Source: Agrypnia vestita
Taxonomy: Eukaryota > Arthropoda > Insecta > Trichoptera > Phryganeidae
Length of the DNA stretch: 64,000 bases
Assembly (NCBI GenBank): GCA_016648135.1
Contig: JADDOH010004005.1
Location: 124,001 to 188,000 of the forward strand
Direction: 5' to 3'
Positions 22,771-33,440 of the stretch are shown here, in pieces. Every line of letters begins with the position of its first letter. The first letter of the stretch is position 1. The translations under genes and the position numbers were made by a program. The notes under the pieces were generated by a model. It was given only the letters and a program-made list of their open reading frames with translations, had not been told where the DNA came from and did not search any database.

Positions 22771-25700
22771 CTGAAAAAATAATAAGACACATAATTTATA
22801 CTTATAATTCTTGAATAATACAAGTAGAATCAAGAAATGCACGTATAGTGCAGACTGCAGGTTTTACAAAATTAAGTCTAACAAAGCATTTAGTTATAAA
22901 TTTGGAAAAATCTTTTTTTTTTTCTCAAAAATATGTCTATAAAATTTTATGTCGATCTGTACAAATTTGAAAAAGTTACAAGAGTTTTTATATAAACAGA
23001 TCGAAGCGGCCAGCGGATCAGCTACCAGTTTCTAATTTGTATTATAAACTATATTTGACAATGAAAAGAATTTATAAAGTTAAGTAAAGTTAACTCATAC
23101 TGTTAAGGGAGAATACCTACCTAGACATTTAAAAAAATCGATTTTTAAATTTTTGCATTTTCTTAAAGCTTGAGGTCTTAAGAATGTCTGGTGAAAATTT
23201 CAAAAAAATAACATAGTTATAGCTGATAATAGTGGCATCTCTTTGTTGATTAAGATCCGCGCCGCACGGTGCCGCGCTACTCGCAGGTAGCTTAGAGTCG
23301 GGCTCTTTCATAATAGAAACGCAAGACCTGTTTCTATTATATTTGTGAAGAGTGGACGATGATATGGGAATTCTAAGCAAGGTGGAGGACTTATATTATG
23401 GACCTGGAATAGATGATTTATTAAGTTGAAACATTTCGCAATTTATTCATTGCTAAATTTTCAAACGCGTTTTACTCAAAACCATGTTTTGAAAATCAGT
23501 AATCAAAATATCTCGGCAACCACTAAATCGATCAACGTGAAATTTGTAGTGGTTATTAGCGATGGGCGTTAAATGGACAACTAGTTGAAATCAACCGTTG
23601 ATGTTGAAATCAATCGTTGATGTTGAAATCAACCGTTGATGTTGAAATCAACCGTTGATGTTTCATCAACGCTTCGACGGTTTAGTGCAGATCTGTGTGC
23701 ACGATACTAAGACAGAGACTTGAAATTTGAATGCACGCGTAGGGTGAGATAGGCTTAATAAGCTATTATTTTTTACTTGCATTGTGGGACGTTTCGGTGA
23801 ATTCCCAATTTTACGCAGTATAAAATGAAACAATTCTGTTCAATTGTATTACATTTTATTTTCTTTTGTACAGATACATCATTGGAAAAAGTACGCCTTT
23901 GGATAATTTAAATTTATATCATAGAATTAGGAATTTACTTGAAACAACTCTACTCGCTTGAAAAAAATATCAGCATCTATCTACTCAGTTATTTTTGAAA
24001 GAGCTGCAAAATTTCTAGGTTATCTATGGGTTAACCAACTTTGATATTTTTATTTACGTCAGCATTTTTTATACAATGAAACTATTATTAATTAACAGTC
24101 GAAAAGGCCAGCTAGATATTTTTCTAAGATCAATATTTTATTCAATCGATCTCGACTTTTTAAATCTACCTGAAAAGGGATGGTAAAATTTAATTATTGT
24201 GTTATTTCGTTAATTTTCAAGTTTAGCACATGAATGATAAACAAACTGTAGGGAAAAAAAAATTCTATGCCTAACTATGGTCCTTTTTCAGGAGTCCAAG
24301 ATTAATTATTATATATGTAATATAATCTTGAATTTAGGTTTAATTAATTTTTATTAAATAACTCACCATTTTCAAATTTATAGATAGAAAATATAAATCT
24401 ATTATAATTTTGTTTACACCACTTTTTATTGGTTTTCTACATGTTTCGGGAACAATGTTCCCTTTCTCAGACTGAGTCATAAAAAACATCGAAAACAGTG
24501 CAATTGGAATTTTTTCAAGCTTTTTATCATTTTATTTAACTTGTATTGAAACAAATGAATTTTTCGTAATCGATATGAGTTTCTGTAATGATACTCCAAC
24601 GTTTTACAAAAATAAGTCAGAAATATTGAAAAAAAATGCATAATTTTATGTCGCATATCTCCATAATTATTGATATTAGGTCATGATAGCTTGAACATTT
24701 TCGACTCATAAGCAAGGCAGGAATATAGTCCTGCGATGTTTTGCAATAATGTTTTCCAAATATATATGTATGCATGTAATGATGATATATTTTTTTATAC
24801 ACACATTTCTGCATTGTACTTTAAATTTAATATTTTATTAATATTTTAATGCTTATACCTGATACTTTCACTGCTTATACATGTACTTTATATTTTACTG
24901 TATATACCTCTTTCTTTATTATATATAGAAAGAAGTATATAAAACAATATGTAAAAGCCTATACTGGGTGTAAGTAAACAAATAATTAAATATTTATTTT
25001 TACATATAAGCACAAGTGGCAGTTTTACTTTCCCCGAAACTGTATTCCTTCGAACTTCTTTAAATCTATGACTTCTACGTATAATATCATAACCCACAAA
25101 TTGACTATTTTAAGTTTTTTGTGTATACACATGTGTATTTAATTAATTATATCTTTATTCCAAGAAAGAAAAAAAAATATTTTGCAATAAATAACGTTTT
25201 TCTATTATAAATTTTTTTTTCTTTCTTGGAATTAAAGATATAATTAAATACATATGAAATACAAAAAAAACTCAAAATCGTCGATTTGTGGGTTACGATA
25301 TTATACGTAGGAGCCGTCGAAAATTTTAAAAAGTAACGTAATAAAAATAGCCAATGGTCGAACCGTCGAGCAGCGTCGCGTCAAGCCGTAGACAGTTGAC
25401 ACAACGTCCCGAAGTTTAGATAGAACATCCGCGTAACAAAGTTGATGCGTCAACTAGTTGGCGAATTTGACTAGTTGATCGACTCATCGATGGACGGTCT
25501 TGTTTCGTCGACAATAAATACGTCACAACCATCGCTAGTGGTTATTCTATACATAATTATCTAGTCTTTGACATAGGATTTTTTTTTAAGTGACTTAGTT
25601 TTCTTTTTTATCGTCATTATAAACCAGAATTTTTCCCTAAAAAATTCTAATTTAAATCCAAACACCCGCCATTTTGTCAAAAATCAATATTTTCAAAAAC

Positions 25701-28700
25701 CCCTAAGGGCCGGTTGTTTCCAGTTGGATTAAAGTAAGCGTTCTTTTAAAGCATAGATTTTTACGTTCTCCACCAATCAGACGATTCGTTTTCGTAAAAA
25801 TCTATGCTTTGATCGACCGCTTACTTTGATCGAACTTGAAACAACTGGGCCTAAGTCAAAGACTAAATTGTAGTGTCAATTTTGATAATCTTTTTGTTTT
25901 TTTTTATTCTGATGATTACAGATGAAATAGGAGTGGTCACCGCAGTGGACCGCTTTTTTCGGCAGTTGACAGAACCCAAGAATTTTCCACCAATGTTGAA
26001 TATTTTTTTATAAAAAAAATTTATCATATTTTTGTACTGTAGTATAAGTGTGTACTTTCATATAGAAATGATACCAATACCATAATTCATATAGGTTTTC
26101 TTAAAAAAATTCACCAAAATTGCCTTTTTTCGTGCTTCATAGGTAGGTATTGCCCCTTAATAAAGGAAAACAATTAGATAACTCGGAGGCCCTACAAATT
26201 AAGAAGTCTATTAATAATAATCAATCTATAATTAATGACTAGAAAAATATAACCTACAATCCTGTCTTAAATATGTTCTCATTTATCGCATCATTTGTTT
26301 CTCCACCTCCCCTGATATAGAGGAAGAACCACCGTTAAAACTTTAGACAAACTAGTAGGCTTTTTTTTTCACACGAATCATATATGCAATAGAATTTATT
26401 TTTTAGACCAGAAGTTTATATAACTTATTTGGTATATGTTCTAAAAATCATTAATCATCTTCTTTGTGTCTTTGAAGTTTTATTTGTTACATTCTTTAAC
26501 AATTTTTCTATTAAATAACTAGGTATTCATATTATGAATAAATCCTTACCTTAATACCCTTTTTAGCATAATCCCGCAAAACAAACTGTTTTAGTAATGG
26601 TGGAAATTCCAGCTGGGTGGGGAGCTTCCTTTTCTCGACAAAGGGTTTGGCTATTTTACAATAATTGTCCACTTCATCCAAATGTAATAATCTATAATCA
26701 GCTTTATATGAAGTGCTAAGTATCTCGACCGGTCGGGGAAGTTTCCGACCTCTAAATGTTTTCTCAACCAACACCTTCACTTTGCGGGGATCCTTCAAGT
26801 ATAAAAATAAATGAGATTTTAATACACATCAAAAAATAAAAATAGTAAAAAGAAGGTCCTGTGGAAATGAATAAATATACAATTTGTGTAACGGACAGAG
26901 TTAATAATCAAAATTGACTCATGGGCAGACAACACATGGCGGTGCATGGCAAAATAAGCCGGCCGCTGGGGGCCCAAAAATACCACCGAAATGGAACGTG
27001 TGGACTGCCCTTGGGAATGCGCCACCCGAGGAGGTTGCGAACGCAGTGGAAGGGAAGCCGCCAGCGCGCTGCTTCTTACGACCTGGTGGGTGACATCGTT
27101 GAGTGCCGTGGCCCTATTAAGGGCCGTTTCCTGTTGGATGAATATTGAAAGCGTGATGATTTGCCTAGCCTCCGATGTTATTTTCCAGCGGCACAAGTGG
27201 TGATACAAATATATGTGAAATTTGAAATATTCTGATGCCTTGTGCGTGGCAGCGCCTCGGCGCCCTGTATGAAATGTTATCATGTGCATGATATTGTATT
27301 TTATTATGAAATAATAATAAAGTTGAAATTGAGTTTTATGCCCTACTGTCGCCGGGAGGCACTTCAGCCGCGACGACAGGTACGTGGATTTATGCCGTAC
27401 TGTCGCCGGGAGGCACTTCAGCCGTGGCGACAGGTACGTAGAACACTTAGAAGTTTAGCCGAAGGGATTCTCCGAAGGGGAAATTGCGTCCAGTGTTGGC
27501 GGATAATGTTTGTGCGGTGATCCGCGAAGAAACGCCAACACGGGAACCGGGACTCACTGCCCGAGCGGCAGCAGGAACCGGTTCCTTTTCCTCCATTGAA
27601 TCCGTCTGCAGACCACATGACATGTAATGGAAGTGAGAGCATTTGTGAGTAGCCTCACCTGAATGGCTATAAAAACTTCTTACTTCCCAGTACTCACATG
27701 CCAGGCTTCCTTATTATGATATGAATCTATCAACGGGAGCCTGAAGGTCTGCACCGGACGGCCCTGGTGAATGCAGATCTGATGAATATATTCTCAAGTA
27801 TATTCTGTGGCAATGGCGCGCGAAATGACCGATTGAAAAATCCGCTTTCCGCACTCCTCTGTATGGTAAATAACTGGAGTAATTTTAATTTTTCGTAATC
27901 GACACTATTTCTAAAAGACGCACTGCATCATGTACTCTGAGACTGTCATAGAAAGAATCATGTAAATATTAAATTCTATTTTTGGTGAATTTATTTTAGT
28001 ACACGGCCGTTGTGATCGGCACATACATATTTTGTAATAAATTTAACTTTACGATCCCGCGGATCTAACCGCTTTAAGACCCCTGGGGGGCCGAGATATA
28101 TTTTGTATTGAATTTAACAATGTTGTCGAGACAGCCTCGGTTGAGCGTGCTCGAAACGCCAGCAAATGAGTATTTTAGCGAAATCCCGCTACACGGAACG
28201 GCGGCGCGCTCAACCGAGGACGCCTTGTGATTGTATCCGATTTCTAAAACATATATAATAAAGACATCTCGCGAAGCGGGTGACTGTTACACGTTTCGTG
28301 TGTTGCCGTAGAAAACACACGAAACCACTTGTTGTTGTTGTGTTGGTCCATTTTTATACGATTTTTATTTCTTAACCCTGATCCTGCTTGCTTTTTGGAC
28401 TTCTGCTGATATTTGGAGCTGACTACTGCCTTGGGAATTCGGACCTGAAATTATCTGCGAAATTTTTACGATTTTGACACTTCATGGGCGTTCGACCTTC
28501 TGCACTTCACTTGGAAAACGAGTCTTCTTCTGCGGAGCTATTGCCTGAGCAAGGGCATTTGGCGACTTCTGGTGACACCCTCCACTTCATCCGCAAAGCC
28601 TACTGAACCGCAATTAAAAAGTGTTTCTGTACGGAATAATTTATATTGCATAAAAGAGCATTAGAATATGAATTATACAAATAAACCAAATTTACAATAC

Positions 28701-31120
28701 ACAGTTATTAATTTTAACGAATTTTAGTTGCGAGGATAGTCCCATATTGAATTAGCCTGAATAGGCTGCAGGTATCACAGAAGATTGTTGCGCGGTGTGA
28801 TCGATATTTTGTATGTTCCTGATAATTACATTAGACATCGTCAGCATAGATTGTTTCACATTCCAATATACAGGACCAACCTGCCGATGGTTATGCCTGT
28901 TGGAAGAGTCACAGCAATGCTGAACAAAATCGCTTTGGGTATTGATATATTCCATATGTCTGAGAGGGTTTTCCGAAGCGGGATTCTCCTACACCTTTGA
29001 TATGAATGAATTTATATATGTTTGATTTTGTTGTTTGTATTCTCTATTCTCTTTTGTATTATATTCTCCTACACCTTTGATATGAATGAATTTATATACG
29101 TTTGAATTTTGTTGTTTGTATATTATCTCACTTTTTAATAATATTTACGAATTGAACATATGTTTGTAATGTAAATGTTATGTTATAAATAAATAAATTG
29201 AATTGAATTGAATATCAGAAAAAATATATTTTAGTGTTGCTTTTCAATATAGTCACTCTTCATCCTAATACATTATTCGGACTTTTGAATTAACAAACCT
29301 ACGCTCATTGAAAATTTACCCTAAAAATTAATTAAACAGCAGTCTGTAATTCTTCATTACTTAAAAATTTGTAGCCATGGAGGTTAACTTTCAAATTTAG
29401 GAACATTCTAGGAGAGCAGTCTTAGGAACAACGGAAACGAGTACCTGTGCATTATTGTACAGGACTCTAAGCCGGAGTTTTCCAAACTGCCGCTCTTTAT
29501 ACGCCTCCTACATAGATTTTGCAAAATGTATAGGATGTATGTGCCATTTATGGTGGTATTTCTTTTCTTAAGACTGATTAAGAAAAACAACCTAGGATCC
29601 CAAACTACAGTGCCCCTGATATTTTTCATTGATGACAACACCTCTGCTTTTCTTTTCTTTTTCTGCCTCAGCAACGCTGATTCAATTGATTTTTTTAGAT
29701 CTTTTTCGGTAAGGGTTATTGTTTCTGGCCAAGGGACCCACCCACATGAGAAACGCCATCAATAGATTCCCGATCAGAATGTAAATAACTGACCTAATTT
29801 TTAACAATTACATAAGAAGTTGAAACACTAATAATAATATGTAATAATAATAGTAGATTACATTGCATTTCTTATCCTAGATTAAATTGCATTTAATATC
29901 CTAGAGTACATTGCATTTGGTTAGTTATTATCTTGTATTTTATATAATGTAAAGGCTTGTATACAACTATGTACACGGAAAGAAAACTATCTGCCGAATT
30001 CTGAAAATGCCATTATTGTATCTTGACAATATTGTAACACCATCAATTTTGACGTTATTAAGTGTGACAGGCTTGGAACCAACGAATGCAACCAATTAGA
30101 AAGCTTTAAACTTAAACAAACGTTAAATTTTTCGCAAATTGTGAATAACTTAACATCACGGCGGTGTTACAATCATGTTCTTCTTCTTCATCAGCCTTCG
30201 TCTCTCCACTGCTGGATATAGGCCTCTTCCTTTTGTTACAATGTTCTATATTAACTGTCAAGACATCGAAATAGCAATGGTTGCATTTTCAGAATATGGC
30301 TGATAGTTTGCTTTTTGCGTACACAGTTGCATACAAGCCTTTACATAATATAAATATAAAATACAACCTAATAACTAAATGCAATGTACTCTAGGATAAT
30401 AAATGCAATGTATACTCTAGGATAATAAATGCAATGTACTCTAGGATACAATCTAGATGAAAATTTGACTCAAAATGATGTGATAGGATTGCAAGTAAAA
30501 TATGTTTATTACATACTTCAATTATTCAATGATTCAAGAGTTTGACGTTGCTTCCAGTTGGACTCAAAATATGAATGCATTAAAAAATAAGATGACTTCA
30601 TGGATTATATTTCATCACCTTATTAAACAAAAATGTAATTAAAGTATTATTTTTCAGGGCAGAGCTGGGAAAAATATTTGTGAAGAAAAGAATGACAGTA
30701 TCAAATATACATTGATGGACACAGCATGCCTTAACCAAAATTATCATACAATAACATTTTATGTTTGAGTATGCAGAGACTATGAAATACATATATTTGA
30801 ATGATAAAATAGAAATATGTACCTATATTTTTTGTTATGCTAATGATGAGGTGTTATCGAATGTAAAATCAAAAGGGCACCAGCCGCAACATTACAACAA
30901 CTGAGAATCGAACTTATATCATCACAAATACATATCACATTACCTCATTGGGTTGTGGCTCGACTGCTAATATTTTCATAAAACTTGGTTCTGGATATCT
31001 TTCAAACATTGAGCGCACAACGATTCTCCCAATACCGAAGTTTTTCAAATTACCGACGATTTCCCAAAGTGTCTTCCCTCTGAAATCCGTTGTCCTTCCG
31101 ATATATTTTGTAATAACCAT
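22624..31120 (-). CDS. mRpS34: Mitochondrial ribosomal protein S34 (mS34)
   Basis: Three exons on the - strand (31120-30944, 26792-26550, 22770-22624) join in phase 0 to give 188 residues. The N-terminus KYIGRTTDFRGKTLWEIV followed by GIGRIVVR and RYPEPSFMKIL is the signature block of mitochondrial small-subunit protein S34. The middle (PRKVKVLVEKTFRG) and the C-terminal EDLTLELRYRKALN fit the same family. The product is imported into mitochondria and is part of the mitoribosomal small subunit; metazoan homologues are ~190-220 aa, so this is complete. All four splice sites are canonical. The start is the first ATG of the conserved block. Both introns (3.8 and 4.2 kb) are filled with transposons, which is why the exons look isolated. 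Confidence 0.9.
23584..23660 (+). repeat. 19-bp minisatellite, four units
   Basis: TTGAAATCAACCGTTGATG repeated four times with one substitution (AATCG in the second unit). Each unit contains the inverted pair TCAAC/GTTGA, and related TCAACTAGTTGA-like motifs appear near the other end (25443-25480). Confidence 0.85.
24485..24740. repeat. Single arm of the foldback family
   Basis: Contains TAATGATACTCCAACGTTTT, AATAAGTCAGAAATATTGAA and TTTTCGACTCATAAGCAAGG, the same order as in the right arms at 3600-3836 and 36530-36764. The opposite arm is missing. Confidence 0.65.
25060..25310. repeat. Large imperfect palindrome inside the hAT-like element
   Basis: TAACCCACAAATTGAC and AATTATATCTTTATTCCAAG on the left pair with CTTGGAATTAAAGATATAATT and CGATTTGTGGGTTA on the right. 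The loop is centred near 25188. Confidence 0.75.
25707..25851. mobile_element. Harbinger-like MITE, full copy (inverted core)
   Basis: 145 bp, TIRs GGGCCGGTTGTTTC / GAAACAACTGGGCC, flanked by TAA on both sides (25704-25706, 25852-25854). Same family as 17687-17831, core in the opposite orientation. Lies in mRpS34 intron 2. Confidence 0.85.
26550..26792 (-). CDS. mRpS34: mRpS34 exon 2
   Basis: 81 codons between TACTTGAAG|GATCCC and ATTAAG|GTAAGG, phase 0 at both ends. Reads DPRKVKVLVEKTF through FVLRDYAKKGIK. Confidence 0.9.
26893..28640. other. GC-richer island inside mRpS34 intron 1, probable unidentified insertion
   Basis: This block differs in composition from its AT-rich surroundings and has many CpGs and GC runs (GGCCGCTGGGGGCC, CCCTGGGGGGCCGAG). 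It contains a 54-bp tandem duplication and paired blocks CCTCGGTTGAGCGTGCTCG / GCGCGCTCAACCGAGG near 28137 and 28205. Open frames are short and overlap on both strands. It could be a remnant of a retroelement; I cannot name it. Confidence 0.4.
27335..27442 (+). repeat. 54-bp tandem duplication with internal hairpin
   Basis: Units 27335-27388 and 27389-27442 share TACTGTCGCCGGGAGGCACT and CGACAGGTACGT with a few substitutions. Within each unit CTGTCGCC can pair with GGCGACAG (one mismatch in the first unit). Confidence 0.85.
28770..29215 (+). pseudogene. LINE C-terminal fragment with 3' UTR and tail
   Basis: An open stretch ending at 29000 reads RHRQHRLFHIPIYRTN and then SERVFRSGILLHL. This is the pattern of the extreme C-terminus of Jockey/CR1-type LINE RT proteins, where such a segment follows the thumb. 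The 3' region is AT-rich, contains an ~80-bp tandem duplication and ends in a (TTGAA)n-like tail near 29200-29213. 5'-truncated, in mRpS34 intron 1. Confidence 0.6.
28983..29140 (+). repeat. ~80-bp tandem duplication
   Basis: ATTCTCCTACACCTTTGATA occurs at 28983 and 29063, each followed by TGAATGAATTTATATA, GTTTGA and TTTTGTTGTTTGTAT. The first copy spans the LINE stop codon. Confidence 0.85.
29861..30455. mobile_element. Inverted-repeat element with repetitive arms
   Basis: The left arm contains ATTGCATTT...ATCCTAGA units and TAATGTAAAGGCTTGTAT. The right arm contains ATACAAGCCTTTACATAATA and then three AAATGCAATGTA...CTCTAGGATA units. Arms are ~110 bp, with a ~370-bp centre that includes a short SINE-like piece at 30179-30240. 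No transposase. Located in mRpS34 intron 1. Confidence 0.65.
30179..30240 (+). repeat. SINE/LINE fragment
   Basis: Contains CCACTGCTGGATATAGGCCTC, here read as CCACTGCTGGATATAGGCCT plus C. I recognise this motif from abundant insect interspersed repeats. Confidence 0.5.
30944..31120 (-). CDS. mRpS34: mRpS34 exon 1
   Basis: 59 codons from ATG to CCCAATGAG|GTAATG, phase 0. Carries the most conserved S34 block (IGRTTDFRGKTLWE, ERYPEPSF). Confidence 0.9.
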
Positions 31121-31557
31121 TGTGCAGGATTATATTCTGTGGTTAAACCCCAATCTACGACAGGAATCGCAACCACAGAATAAAGAGATATCGCAACAGA
31201 AACAAGAAAAAACAAAACTAACCTAAAATTTTATTTAAACCATAGAAAATACAAGAACGAGAAGAATTGACAGTAAGTGAAAGTATTGCCACAAAAGTGA
31301 ACATTATATTTATATTTTATACAGTCATTTTAATTAAGTACTTACTTCTATAGTAAAGAATACCTATCGTTTTGTATATTTAATCACATTTATCTTTTAA
31401 CATGAATAAGAACTTTTAAGAGAATATCAAGATGTTTTGGAAGGAAGATGTACCGAAGTGACTCGAAGTGGTACCGAAAGCGACAGTGTGATCGCAATAA
31501 AATCAAAGAATGGAAAGATACTAATAAACAAAAAACGGGAATGAAAGTGAAAATTCT
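31121..31557. other. mRpS34 5' flank / promoter region
   Basis: Lies upstream of the mRpS34 start on the - strand. No clear TATA or initiator can be singled out in this AT-rich DNA. Confidence 0.3.
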
Positions 31558-31887
31558 GTGAAGGCAGTGACTGAGTATGTGAACAATGACAATTGTGTGA
31601 ATGAGATAAGTTTAGAAGAAATTAAAAAAGTGTTGAAGCCCAAGAAGAATGGCAAGGCTATGGAGTATAACAATGTTACTACCAAGTACATTAAGGGTGG
31701 TGACACAATAATTCTCTTATGGCTCCATGTACTCATCAACCAATGTTCAGAGGAGAGCTACACTCCAATGGATTGGAGAAGGACTGTTGCCTCTGTACAA
31801 AGAAAGATTCATGGCGGAGATGGGTGTACCGATACAGCTAATAACATAACCTACATGTGCCAAATGAGGTATTTGTGGATTAGATGA
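31558..31887 (+). pseudogene. LINE reverse transcriptase N-terminal fragment
   Basis: The frame reads EISLEEIKKVLKPKKNGKAM followed by TKYIKGG and then PMDWRRTVASVQRK. This is the pre-finger and finger region of insect LINE RTs (EI..EEI...L...KNGKA.G.D and DW+...+.P+.K). The normally following GD...NYRGI block is broken, so it is dead. It lies just upstream of mRpS34. Confidence 0.6.
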
Positions 31888-32995
31888 ATTCCTGTCAGAA
31901 CCGTTCAATAAGGAATGTAGCTGTGTACATCAGGGCAAAACATGCTTTTTGAAATATTGCAAACCCAGCTAATTCCAAATAATTTACCTACTTATTATAT
32001 AATACCATCACACCGTTGTTTCACAGCAGTAGGCATAGAGGAAAGTTTTCCTAATTCTTCTGTCTCAATAAACGGTACTTGCCTCATTCATTTTTATGTA
32101 TGAGGTGGATAAAAGGAAAGGTAGCAATATCCCACTGAGGTGTTTCTGAGATAAAACAAAAAAACCTGTCGCTACTCAAAAAAAATTCTCTGGATTCAAT
32201 AATACGTACAAGATTTTAAAAATAATTTCCACCCCAGTTTTTCTATTATAAACGAGTAAAAATAAATATTTATTCTTTAAATATGCATATAGCTGTGTTT
32301 GCTACCAAATAGTGGATATTGTTGCTTTTGCTATTTACATAATTGGATATTGTTGCTTTTGTTATTTACATAATTGGATATTGCTGTATTTGCTATGATG
32401 TTTCAGTCTTAAATAAATATCAATTCTCACTTTAGTATGAAGCAGCCATTTTGACACAATCTAGGGGGTTGATTGATTGAAGTGGATATTGCTGTCTTTG
32501 TTTTAAATAGTGATTTGGAAACATGGTTTTCAAAGCGATAGAGCTATATTTCCAATAAAATCTTGAATTCAGTATATTCTAAATTAATTTTCCTCAGTGA
32601 CTGCAATCAAAACATTAAAAAAAAAATTCTTAGACATTGCTGCGCTGCCGTTGCGTTCATACCCATCATATATTTTTACTCACCCTCACTGTCTGTTAAA
32701 GCTTTTTACTAGCCTGCCCTCCGATATCTGATCCCTCCGAGCTAGGCTTTTTGTTGACGCTCTTTGTTTCTGTTTCTGTTCTGCCTTCTAGACCTTCTTC
32801 ATATTTTTGTATAAAACCATCTTCTCACTCATATCGACAGTCTCTTCGTATACTGATGAATCTGCAAAAGTTTGATTTTCTTTCAATCTCTCAAACATTC
32901 CAATTTACTCTATATTTTCGGATAATGTTAAAAAAATGTTTCATTTTCCTTTAATAAATGCTTTGTTTGAAATGAAAATGCATTTTTACTTTATA
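31888..32995. other. AT-rich DNA with minor repeats
   Basis: Near 32005-32040 is a short piece of the GTAGGCA(T)AGAGG repeat also found at 19151-19496. Near 32310-32400 is a ~33-bp minisatellite. The frame 32751-32954 has no recognised domain. Confidence 0.4.
32310..32400 (+). repeat. ~33-bp minisatellite
   Basis: GGATATTGTTGCTTTTG followed by TATTTACATAATT occurs two and a half times, with further GTGGATATTGCTGTCTTTG-like echoes near 32480. Confidence 0.75.
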
Positions 32996-33440
32996 CTAGC
33001 TATTACTACCCGGCGTTGCACGGGTTAGATAAGGATTAAGTTAAAAATAAGTTTGTGGAAGGAAAACAAAGGTTCTTTTGCTACGCAAAGCCTCTAGTAA
33101 AAACAATGTTTCCATTTAATCAATGCTGGAGTAGATGGGATGTCCAGGAAGAAAATGTGGCCTGCTGCCTTTTTTTTGCAAAAGTTTGCAAAATTTTGGT
33201 CAGATCAGACAAACAGTGTAGATTTATACAGAAAATATATTAGAGGAGGATGTGAGGTAAAACTAGAGGAGAGAAATGTCACTTATTCTAAGAGCTAGGT
33301 CCTAAAGAATAAGTATGCAAAATTTGGCTCAGATCGGTCAAACGGTACAGATTTAGATGGAAAATATATATAAAGGAGAGGGTGGGGTAAAGGGGAGGGG
33401 GAAATATCGCCTATGCTACCAGCCGGGTCCTAAAAAAAAT
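32996..33440 (-). mobile_element. Helitron-like element with tandem repeats, copy B
   Basis: On the - strand the end reads CCCGTGCAACGCCGGG (a CCCG/CGGG stem), then GTAATAG and CTAG followed by T at 32995. Upstream lie units with TATTTTCCATCTAAATCTGT and CAAATTTTGCATACTTATTC and C-rich runs. Same family as 19870-20652. Confidence 0.7.

Larger units (their letters stand above)
23549..25545. mobile_element. hAT-like element with 8-bp TSD
   Basis: GTGGTTAT occurs at 23549-23556 and 25538-25545, enclosing 23557-25537. The left end is TAGCGATGGGCG and the right end, reversed, is TAGCGATGGTTG; TAGSGATGG ends with 8-bp duplications are typical of hAT. Inside are four 19-bp units (TTGAAATCAACCGTTGATG), a partial foldback arm at about 24485-24740, and a ~250-bp palindrome at about 25060-25310. 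No transposase remains. It sits in mRpS34 intron 2. Confidence 0.8.

Noticed and set aside
27242..27520. 92-codon + strand frame containing a duplicated MPYCRREAL segment
   Set aside because: The peptide repeat simply reflects the 54-bp DNA duplication (a multiple of three); no family match.
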